Positions 46,754 through 57,105 of a stretch of 64,000 nt of DNA are shown piece after piece. Origin of the DNA: Phallus indusiatus. Lineage: Eukaryota > Basidiomycota > Agaricomycetes > Phallales > Phallaceae. How positions within the stretch are numbered: position 1 is the stretch's first letter; each line of letters starts with the position of its first letter. The translations under genes and the position numbers were made by a program. Where the stretch lies: contig JAQFWX010000002.1 of assembly GCA_027605045.1 (NCBI GenBank), positions 1,550,001-1,614,000 on the forward strand. Reading direction: 5' to 3'. The notes beneath the pieces are model-generated. The model was given only the letters and a program-made list of their open reading frames with translations. It had not been told where the DNA came from and searched no databases.

Positions 46754-49491
46754 TCATGAATTAAGAGCAATCTCCTTCAAAAGCCCAAAGTTAGGCGTGC
46801 CAAATCCAGTAACTAAAAGAGGAGGAAGAAATCATATCAGAATTTGTTCTCTGTTCCGCACTAAAAAGGAAAGTTCAACGCACCAGCATCCCATCCGACG
46901 GCGCAGCTAAACCCTTGCGTTCCACATCCCGGATTAGACCCAACCGTGATATCATTGAACGTTTTCGAAGCTTTCTTGTATATCAAAGGATTAAGGAATC
47001 CCAAAGGTGATTTTCCAGCTGCGAGACGAGCGTCGTTGAGTAGCGCCACGATACCAGCGAAAATGGGAGACGAGGCTGACGTCCCGCCGATTAATGCGCG
47101 TTGGCCTTGGAAAACGATTTCAACATTGTCACCCTGTGCTGCAACATCTGGGATAGCCTTAGATAGATAAATGAGTTAGACAGCTATGTTTAATAAGGTA
47201 ATACAACTGACTCGGCCGTTTCTAGAAAAATGCAGTTAGAGAACAGTAATCTATTCATGCAGTGGTATTCTTGCTTACGGATTGAACAAGCCTTGATTGG
47301 TTGTTCCTATTGACTTCAAAAATGGTAAAACAGCATTGTCTTGGAAGGATGGCCGCGAGAACTGAAAGATATTTTAGAATCCAATAAACAAAGATAATAT
47401 CTTGAAGAAATCATACATAGTTAGAGAAGCCACCTCCACTGCCAAAGTCTTTCACCGCGACTTCAGGAACCTATATAAATTAGCAAAAGTGTTACATGCC
47501 ACAACGTCAGCAACTTACATTCACCGTAGCTCCAACGGCAGTGACGCTTTTGAAGTGATCAGAAAAAAGACATGATCAAGTAAAACAATACTAACTATGG
47601 GCAACTGGCTGGGAATCCTGGAATGAATCTGACCTGATTCTTACCGTTATTCGTTATGCACGTTGTGGTAGCAGGGTCCTACAATAGACCTATCATCGAT
47701 ATCATCGATGACAACAGACTCGTAGGGAAACGTACAGGATCGTTATCTCCCACACCACCATCTCCGGAACTGAAAGTGAGAGACACGCCTCGAGCACCTA
47801 AAACAAATAAATATGTCAATTTCAAGAATAAATAATGTGATTGTGATTTACCTAGTTGTGCGAATCCGGAACAAACCTTTTTGGCAAAACTGAGTGGTAC
47901 GGTTTGTTCATCATCGCCTATCGGGATATTTCATTTGGGATCCAAACAATGCGGAAGGCAAAAAAAACAGCATACCATAACTCGTAGAAACTAAAAAAAA
48001 AGGTAACATCAGATAGTTTAAGAAGTTTGATTGAAATTTACATACTGGTTTGAGGAAGATTATCTTGAGAAAGCATAAAGTCTATCCACTGATGTTCGTG
48101 AATAAGACGTCAACTAACAGTCAAATGGGGTTTAATTACAGTCAGATACGGCTCATTAGAGTCGGTCGGTGTGCCTTCATCAGGAATGAAAGGAGGAGAC
48201 CCCGCGGTTGTGAAAACAAAGGGTTTGATAGGGAACGTCAAACCAAATGCGTACTATTCACGTAAGTTTATCACATCAAGGAACGATCGTTGAGAACGTG
48301 TTTTCATGCTTACCTGAGTATCGAGATCAGCTTCCGCTCCGGCTTCTGATAGGGTTTGGTTATTCAGTCCACCTGTGGTTGAAGAAATACGAATATTCAT
48401 AAAAGGTAGATTATTCAGGAAAGTCGACGTGCATACCATTTACTGACACAACGGTGAATGATGTACCAGATGCCTCGGGACGAAGTAAACTATAGAATTG
48501 ATCGAGATCCGCGATGTTCGCGAATTCCTCTTGGGAAGTAGAGTTACAAATAGCAACGATGACTCTTGAAAACAAGATGACAATACCTAGGTAAGACGCT
48601 ATTCCTATTTTACTCTTTTGAGGTTCTTGAACTGTGTACTGTGTAGCGTTGTAAAGCTCAAGTATACACGTTGGGGTTATCGTGGTGTTGCAAGAAGGAT
48701 CCACCGCTAGAGGTTTGGAAGATGGGATCTTGGCTACGGCCGATTGACCTGGTTCCTTCTCGGAGAGGCGGAACGTGGCTGCTTGGGCGCGAATTTGACT
48801 TCGAAACATGGTAGTAGGATGTACCAGATCTATGTGTTCGTCCAAGAAATCGGGCACACTCCAGCTTGTGGTGCGAACGATCGAATCACCAGTTGGCGCG
48901 TGCTTCCAAACGTGATAAGTCTAGAGAAGTTGCCACTGTTTCTTGTTTTACTTTCTTCAAGGATCATCTATATTACTCACTGTATTCAACATCTCTTCCG
49001 CTTTTTGTATCGTTGTTTCCACTTTCACCCAATCCAGTGATGGAGAACGAGCCAGACTATGAACATCGAAGCCATGTGAGGATAGCCAGTTGTTGACCGC
49101 CTCGAGACCATCGGCACTTGGGGCTGACAGCTCATGAACTTGATCCTTGGAGAGATGAAGACCATAACGAGGGCTGTCGGGGTCGCTGACTGCGTACAGT
49201 TCTTGCTCAAGCTCCAGGAATTTAGGTTGAACGAGACCAATTCTAAGTGCTATTTTGTGGTCTTCCGGCGCTCTGTCGTGTCGAGACCATTCTCTAGGAG
49301 GTTCAAATGTTTCTAGTCAATGCATTATGGATGTTAATAGCTCTTTAAAAAAGTGACATTTTGGGCTATGGGCTACCTTTGAGGACATGTTTGCAAGACG
49401 GAGTCGGAGTTGCAGCAGCGTAAGCGCCAACCACAAGTACTGCGAATGCGCTCGCCTTTAGCCCGAACTTGAAGCCCAAGTGAGGAGACAT
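46754..49491 (-). CDS. Secreted sedolisin (S53 serine-carboxyl peptidase), copy B
   Basis: Paralog of the gene at 3862-6565 with the same 17-exon plan. Exons (minus) are 49491-49377, 49312-48981, 48920-48587, 48529-48437, 48372-48314, 48253-48140, 48088-48046, 47990-47976, 47917-47852, 47797-47736, 47678-47596, 47546-47519, 47470-47417, 47361-47279, 47221-47212, 47157-46884 and 46812-46754. They sum to 1824 nt (607 aa) in frame. Signal peptide 1-26, propeptide, then the catalytic residues E305 and D309 (EADLD), D403 (SSGDGG) and S524 (GGTSASSP). The 15-nt exon 8, 28-nt exon 12 and 10-nt exon 15 are the same size and phase as in copy A. The donor after the 10-nt exon is GTCAGT. An acid protease secreted next to the cellulase would fit release of plant-wall or own protein nitrogen. 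Confidence 0.93.
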
Positions 49492-49531
49492 GAGTAAAAG
49501 TCCACAATGACATTAACAATCTCCAACTCCA

Positions 49532-49538
49532 TTTTATA
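49532..49538 (-). promoter_or_regulatory. TATA box of sedolisin B
   Basis: TATAAAA on the minus strand about 41-47 nt upstream of the start codon at 49491, closely matching the placement in sedolisin A. Confidence 0.55.
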
Positions 49539-52216
49539 CAAAAAAAAAGCAAGTTGACCAAGAAAAGAACTGTGTTATCTAAAGAAGGCTCACACGAGTT
49601 ATGCATTCCACAAATTTATTCTTTCCCAGGGTTCGCTTCGTAGGTTCAATGAGTTCCGGCGTTGCGGAATAAACGGGTCGATTTGCGGATAAACCACGCT
49701 GTCAATATGAATTCCAGATCTAATCGAGAGAAATGTGAATGTGAATTAATAAATTATGGAGAGCCAAAGGGCTCTCTGAGCGTGTTCAGACCGGGTCGAC
49801 AATCGTTCATTTTAACACAATGTGGTTTTCCGATCCAATGCAATTAGAATACACATTGAAAATACGAATACGCGCCGAGTAGTAGCCGTCTTGCCTAGTT
49901 GCGGGTGGGAATTCGCTAAGCCAGGTCAATTTCGTCATTATTGCACTTTCAAATATTCATATCATGCCACGAGCTCTGTTAAATAGCAGCACTCTAAGCG
50001 TCCAATGAAAGGATAATGGAGGGAAATTTAGAACAAGGGCGAATCCCTCATTGGCTGCTTCTCCACAAGGGATAAATACAATCCTCTCCAATAAACTGAT
50101 GGCACGAGTCTTTTTTTTCTTGACTGACATCTTCCCTTTGTTTCAGGACGACGTGGCTTCGTGCCTGAATTTATCCAGAGAAATGACATTGCGATGGGTT
50201 GATAACGCATGATCGATTCACAAACTAGCGAGAGAAATTGCGATTTGCTTAATGATGATCTTTCGAAGCTGCCAGTGATAGGGGTAAGTCGTTGACCTAA
50301 AATTTGGAGTTCCAATGTTCTCTCCAGAACCATTGATTACTGAAAGAAATTCCCCAGCTCAGATTTTATATCGGAAAATTTCAACACAAGAGATTACAGC
50401 GTTCCTTTCGGCTTGAAACTTGAGCGACAAATCAAATTCAGCGCGCCGCTCATATACAAATTGCGCCGAGAAGTGAGTACATACTGCAGAATTGCGTAAT
50501 ATCGATGCCTTTATATTCGTGTTTGCTTGATTTCCGAGTGGTTTTCATTGAGACAAGTAATGAAAGCATCGTGGCACAAAGTACTCGCCGGCATACAATG
50601 CATTTCACCACACTTGTGTCGGCAAATCCAAATATAGGCGCTTTATTTGGTTGTCACTGAATTTTATACTCCGAATATACTTCATTCCCCGTGCCGAACT
50701 TAGTGCCGGTGCGAGTCGTTATTGTCTTGTATGATGCTCTCAACATTTCAACCTTTTCGGTATATCACACGGGCATTACCCATTTGGAACTTTGGATGCT
50801 TCGGCTTGTGATGTCTACCCACTTGATTTATCCGCCGTCGTCAAGCATCTTGTCCTATCTAGCGAGTATTGGGTAGTCAGGCTGTTAGAAGATTCCATAC
50901 CGAACTCACTGGAACTGAAGCACCGAACTACAATTGGCGTTCTTCGCCGAACACATTGATTGACATCATCGGAGGGGGCATAAAGCAAATTATGCCAAAC
51001 AGCTAGCGGACTAGTGGACGACGTTCGGTACGTTCTGTGATAGACTGTAAGGGAGTCTGCTGTTAAACGAAAATCCGTGAATCCTTCCCAGTTCAGGGCT
51101 ATAGTTTATCTCGTTTATGTGTATATGGGAAGTTAACGAATCACGTGTCTCCAAGCGAATACGCGGGGGACATCATATGAAAACGACTTTCAGCTGTATA
51201 ATGTGGGTTATTCATTAATCGGGTTTTGGTGATAATTTTCATCGGGATCTCTGCCAGAGGCTTCGATGATGCTTGAATCTGTTAGAAGTGTGTTTTCGCC
51301 GGTTCCAATACTTGCATTCGGAAGATCTAGTGATAAAACGAGACCCCATTTTGACCCACCGCGATAAGCCTACAAGACCTAGTTCATTAAACCAAGTGGG
51401 GGATCGTCTTCCGTTCCTTCAACTTTTGCTTCATTCTTCCAATCTGACAGGCATGTTGTTTCCTCGCACTCCCATACATCAAGGATTGATTGAAGGCAAT
51501 AACAGGTTATTAGGAAAAGATATTATTGAAATGCTGAAAAACTTTCCCGGTACAAGAACTCAATCATATTATTACCCACAAAAACGACATTACAACAATA
51601 CTGAACTAATAATACACTTATATTATTGGTGTACACTCGTAAGGCAATCTTCAGCCATTCTCAGTAATCTATGCCGCTCACAATAATCGCCCAACAGTTT
51701 CTTCTTCGCCACGGCCGTACATTATACATTTCTCTTGGGCCTCTTCTCGTCAAATCATCGACAAAAGTATATAAAATGTTCTTGCAAATGAATTTTCAGG
51801 CTGCGTTAGACAGTTCGCCAGGTCCGGATTAATTTGATACACTGTTCTATGTTTTAAAAAATAATATGAGCAAGCAGTTCTACCGGATTGGGGTGAGCAC
51901 TTTATTCGTCCATAGTATGGCATTACTCAGCGCACCGCCTGTTCCTCTTATCTGTCCTCAAATGACAGAACAGTGAGGAAGGTGCGCTTTTTTTGCTCCT
52001 TAGCAATCTTTTCTAACTACCACTCGATTGTTTTATCTAGAAGCGCGTCCTTTACTTGACAATGCACGGAAACCTCTCATGAGCTATTATTTGGTATTTT
52101 CGGACGCTCCGGTCCCTTAAGGTCAAATTTCGGCACCCAGGATATCATTGTTCCACTCGGTGTCCTTACACTTTCTGTGTCCCATTGCACCGGACTCGTG
52201 GTTGTCATGTCACATC
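49539..52216. other. 2.7-kb gene-poor region
   Basis: No supported gene. The longest frame (137 codons, plus, 51273-51686) has no domain, no signal peptide and no splice context. A GCGGAATAAACGGGTCGATTT segment near 49665 resembles the start of the decayed repeat copies at 14374 and 17262, but the match is short. Confidence 0.4.
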
Positions 52217-52294
52217 AAAGGTCAACCACACAATTGGACTCGCAAAAAAAGTGGTTTTCGCGTCACGCTAAAGGTCAACCACAAAATTTGGACT
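52217..52294. repeat. Two direct repeats upstream of the zinc-finger-like gene
   Basis: AAAGGTCAACCACA followed by an AATTGGACT-like half occurs at 52217-52240 and again at 52270-52294, about 53 bp apart, 140-220 nt upstream of the start at 52436. Conserved paired copies may be binding sites for a regulator, or a small duplication. Confidence 0.5.
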
Positions 52295-52435
52295 AGACTA
52301 GTAATGTGTCCGTCATGTGGAAAAATTGAAACATATTTATATGGTCGGCTCAACTGCTCACTCTTCACAGTCGTTCTTCCACATCCTCCTTAAACGTACT
52401 AGTACTTCTCCCAACCCGTGATTACACCCCCTACC

Positions 52436-55400
52436 ATGTCTTCCTCAGATTATGATTCAGATTGCGACAGCGTATTTTCAAGCGATGACGCGCAAGTGAG
52501 TCTCGTTTTGCCTCATAAGCTATTGACGCGTCTAACTACTTCTTACCACGCGCAGATCCAGACCCAGGTTCAGACCGAGGCTCCACCTTTGAACGCGTCC
52601 AATGAAGCCGAGAATTACAACGAAGTTAACGCATTAGAGGAAGGCTACAACGAAACCAACGTGTTAGGAGAAGACGATGATGAAATAAATGCATTAGGGG
52701 AAGAGATATTTGACGAAAGCTTTTGGGTTGAAGAAGAGGCACAGAATGAGGTATGCATGTCTTATTTTACAGTGCCACGCCAATATCTTCACTCATTCTC
52801 GCGTTTTTGTATTAGAACGATGCTATTGCAACCCCACACCATCACGATATCGCAGTGCCTCCTCCGTCTGGCGATGATAATATGGGTGATATGGAAGAAT
52901 CGGAGTCTCTTTTTGGCGACAATGATTATGAAGATGACGGAAATGCTGCGAACGGAGAGCCACAACTTGAAGCTTCTCACGACGACTCTCCGATCACGGC
53001 CGAAATGGATTCAGAGTCCAAGGTATTGTGAATTTCATCACTAAGAATACGTTATCCTCTAACAAGTTTTGGGTAGCTATCTATACCCTCTCGAGAAAAT
53101 AACACTGCGGCGCCTTCTCAGACAGAGGCGACCACAGAACCCGAACAACTCGTTGAAGAGTTTGATGAGGAATGGGATGCGTATCAGGCTGGGATGGACC
53201 TAGAAGTTCGTAATTTCGCGCATCTTCTTTCTTTGACAATCTTTAAATGAGACGTTAAATTATTCTAGACATATCGTGCCACTAAACGGGCTGCCGCGCT
53301 TTCAGCTGCTTCCAAAGTGACCAATGAAAATCCCCCTCCAAGCACTTCAAACGAAATGGATGATGCTGTCCTTGTTCCCGAATCGTCGATAGCTCCATCT
53401 AACGAGCCCGTCGTTGGAGTCCCCGAGAACACTCTTGCTCAAGCTGCAGATGTTAATACACAGGACGACGTCGGTGGAGATGATTCAAATGTGTACGGTG
53501 GCGGTGTTCATGGAACTGTGGCTGAGCCGATGAACGAGACGCAGCCAGAAGTTCCATCCGATTTGAAGGACACCTCGACCGAAGCGACGAATGAGCAGAC
53601 TGTCGAAGATGTCTATGGATATTTTCAAGGCAATTTCCAAGCCAAATCAGCAGATACCAATCCTACGAACGGGGTCGATATAAATATGACACTCGACTCG
53701 TATTCATCTGGTAATAATTTCAATGACGCTCCAGCCGTACCGACGAATTATCCCAAAGAGCCTGCTTACGACGGTATGCAATATAATTCGACAAACGGTC
53801 CTGGAGAACTCAACTTCGACGATATGCAAGTCGATCTTGAGAACGCTCCGAACCCGCATATAATCGACAACTCAAACGTCAATTTTACAAACGGGTTCCA
53901 AGGGCAAGAACTTGCTGACTTTCCTGTTTCTACGGATTACTTCGGAAACTACGTTTTCACTGATATTAATACTCCACCTGTGTCTCAAAATTTCACATCG
54001 GGACTCGGATTCGGTAACAATCAATCAAGTCTGAAGTTTGAGGGTACTAGTAGCGATGTCTCTGGGAGCTTCAGTCAAAGCACCACGTCCAAATTTGGAG
54101 ATCCGAACACACAAACCGGCCTACCTAATATGTCATCACGTTTGATAGGGAAAATTACCAAAACCTTTTTGCGTATCTACGAATTTTCGCAGGGTAAAGA
54201 ACTAGAAGATGTATGTATTTTTTTACTGACCCATTTACTCAGTTCCTGACCGTTTTTTTTGCCTTATCAGATAGATAGGCGTGTAAGAGAATGCCAAAAC
54301 AGGATTGTACGTGATTACGCAGTCATCTTATTTTCATTTCTAATACACTGTGGTAGGACGCCAAAATTGCATCTGCTTCTAGTTTTGGGGCACCCCTTCC
54401 GTCTGCAATGGCAACGACGGGAGTTTCCGGTGTTACTCACCAATCGCGACAGTCTCAACCATATCAGATGGTATGTTATTTCGCTCTAGGACTTCTTGAT
54501 GCGTGCTTAATCCATTCTAGCAGAACGACACGTCCACTGCTCAAACACTGATGTACAACAATCAGATGCCGATGCAGTTTTCGCAAATGGGCTATGGAAA
54601 TGGTTCAGTATGTTGTTATATTTATATTTGTTTTAATCGGTGGACTTACACTACGTTCCATAGTCTGTCAATAACGGACTTATGTCCGGTGTCGCTTCGT
54701 CCTCCGGTACGACTTCTGGTGTCAATTCAGGTCAGATGGCAGGCGGCACGAACGCGATGAATCGATTTAATCCGGTATATTATATCATTCCCTACCTATT
54801 ATCTTACATGTATGCTAAATGAATGCGTTAGACTTTGAATTTTGGCGGACTTCAACAAGGATCCTCTGGTTTTGTTCCTGGTTTTAACAGCAACCCATTC
54901 CAACAGGGCGAGGTACCGACGGCCCCAAACCCGAACTGGGCTGCTTTTAATAATCAAATGGTCCGTTTGACTCGTTTTTTTTTGAAGAATCATACTAATT
55001 TATCATATCTCCAGTTCAATATGCAAGGATCTTCCTCAAACACCAACATACGGCGTGAGTAGAGACCTCTGAGCTATCACCAAAAATATATGCTTATTAC
55101 GTCCCGTATTTAGCCACAAATTTCAACACGGCATACACCCATGCCCCCAGCAATGCGCCTCTTATATCACACAATGGGAGTCAATTTATGCAAGGGAGCT
55201 CGCGGGATGACATCCAACGCTTTAATTACCCTTACAATTATGCGACTGCACATTACCCTCCTAATGTTAATAATCCAATGGGCACGAACTTGCCACCGGC
55301 CCCAACCCACCCACAACGCAAGCGCAAGCGACAAAGCGGTAGTGGGGAAACCGGAAGACCGCGCGTTCGACGGCGGACGGTTGCGCCTTTGGCTGATGTC

Positions 55401-55886
55401 AACTCTACGGCTGGTCCTAATCCAGCCCCGTCGTCCGCCGTTCAGGCCCTCCCTCAAACTCATGACGAGTTTGTGGATTCATTTTTTGTGATCCCCGAAA
55501 ATGACGAAACGCCCGTCATTTGTCAATACACCTGTCCTGCCTCGGGTTTGATTTGTTATCAAACCTCAAAGAGCCATGGTCGGGGGGGAGGACGCAATCG
55601 CTATCGGCATCTCGCTACACATGCTGAGGCGGAGATAAAATATGTTGAGAAGGGTGAACTCCTGAAAGAGAACGCGGTGCTTTTCGGTCGATTAAAACCA
55701 GTGGTGGTTACGTGCGCGTATTGCGCCTTCGTGAAAGAAGTGTGGCGGACGGATGGCGTCCGTGAAGAGCACGAGAAAGAAGCTCATCCGGCGGTATACG
55801 AGCGGCGGCAGGAACAAAGAAGAAGAAGAAAAGAGGAGTATGATGAAGGTTGGAACTATGATGAAAGTTGGGTGAACTATTACTAA
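52436..55886 (+). CDS. Unrecognised large disordered protein with C-terminal zinc-finger-like region
   Basis: Exons are 52436-52495, 52556-52750, 52816-53022, 53077-53205, 53269-54210, 54271-54306, 54357-54470, 54521-54607, 54664-54774, 54832-54960, 55015-55054 and 55114-55886. They sum to 2823 nt (940 aa) in frame. The first 290 residues are very acidic, the middle is Asn/Gln/Ser/Gly-rich, and the C-terminus is basic. KRKRQ near 751 could be a nuclear signal, and GRPRVRRR near 766 resembles an AT-hook. Potential zinc ligands are C820, C824, C831, H849 and H853, then C884-x2-C887 with H903 and H908, a C2H2-like spacing. I infer a nuclear regulator with an activation-domain-like N-terminus. 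Ten of eleven introns are phase 0. No known family is recognised. Confidence 0.75.
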
Positions 55887-56083
55887 AACGCCCATGTACT
55901 ATACCGTTATCTTGTATTCACTTCACTCAATACCCAGGAAAATGAAGTTTGGATGTCATCTGAGTATGTATTAGTCGACCAAGATTTAGATTATGTTTAA
56001 GATTCTTATCTTGAACGATTTCGGTGTAAATTTCCCAGATTGACGATGAAGTTTTTGAGCTGTGGGTTCGTTCGTGATCACTG
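55887..56083. other. Convergent 3' spacer
   Basis: About 200 bp between the zinc-finger-like gene and the small minus-strand gene. Confidence 0.4.
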
Positions 56084-56465
56084 TCAGTTCAAACAGACGT
56101 ATGTTATTTGACGTCGGGAGTTGATCGAAAGCCTAAGGTGGTGTACTCCTGTGCAAGATTGAACGTTAGACGAGGATCGTTGGGGGAAAGGATATATCCT
56201 ACCTCTGAATTGGTTACAGACTGATAGAGAGGATAACGTTTCAACGTCGAGTTTGGAAGTCAACGCGCTGTTATGTGCGAGATTGTTACTTTGTGAAAAC
56301 ATGGCTTTTAAACGTTAAATGAAGAAGGTCTGAATTGGGATTGTCTAGTGGAATACCATGCAAGGGTGCGTAGATATAGGAAGCGTACAAAGGGCGTAGC
56401 TCTTGTAAGGTCTGCGTTTGTTCATTAGCGCTCGTCGGAACTAGTTCTTCATCGACATCGATCAT
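56084..56465 (-). CDS. Hypothetical small protein of about 94 residues
   Basis: Three minus-strand pieces join in one frame through two short introns with good sites: a first exon from ATG at 56465 (MIDVDEELVPTSANEQTQ) to APLH, then AMFSQSNNLAHNSALTSKLD to NQFR, then VHHLRLSINSRRQ to a stop at 56084. The donors read GTATTC and GTAGGA, and the acceptors AAAG and ACAG. The phases agree. The middle looks helical and amphipathic, which might fit a small subunit of a complex, but I recognise no family. The gene converges on the zinc-finger-like gene. Confidence 0.5.
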
Positions 56466-57105
56466 CAATTCATCCTTTGTTCTACTTTTTATTTTATTTT
56501 ATTTAATACAATATATTAGAGTATATGCATTGTTCTCTTTAGACTGTCATGGAGCTAAGAGCCTTTGTTTGGAGACTTTCGGTCATTTTCATCCGTATAT
56601 TGTACTTTTTGATTGTTTTGACGTCGTCTAGCTACCATAAAACGCGACATATAATCGTAAAATATTTACATATTCTTCTACATCAATGGCATGCAAACAA
56701 TTTTGGAAGTACGGTGAAACAAACTCAATTCGCTAAGTATCTGAATACATAGCGCATGGCCCTGACCTTTGAGCGTCAATTGTGTTGCGACGCGTTACTG
56801 AAAACGTGACACCCATTGAACCCTGTTCGATCCCTGACACCTGTTTACTCCTTCTCAGACTCCAACGGCTCCACTGCTTCTGTAATCGAATGGAAGTTCA
56901 ACCAGAAGGACATGCGTACTGTATAGTTTATTTTTCTTTTGAATGTCCGTTGTGCGTGTCATGTGACCTTATATATTGAGTTGTTCGTTTATTCTTCATT
57001 AATTCATTCATCACATGGAAAATGTAAATATTTGAATACTTAAAGAAGCTACCACCGCGCCATTGAGTGTCCACTCTTCTTTCGCCTTCACTCAGGTCAT
57101 CAAAG
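56466..57105. other. Intergenic region upstream of the Dal5-like permease
   Basis: About 640 bp carrying two divergent promoters. ATTTTATTTTATTT tracts lie near 56490. TTATATATTG at about 56972 could be a distant TATA element for the permease. A 67-codon frame (56549-56752) is not supported. Confidence 0.4.

Noticed and set aside
51273..51686. 137-codon open frame in the gene-poor region
   Set aside because: No domain, signal peptide, TATA box or splice context. A frame of this length can arise by chance in 64 kb.
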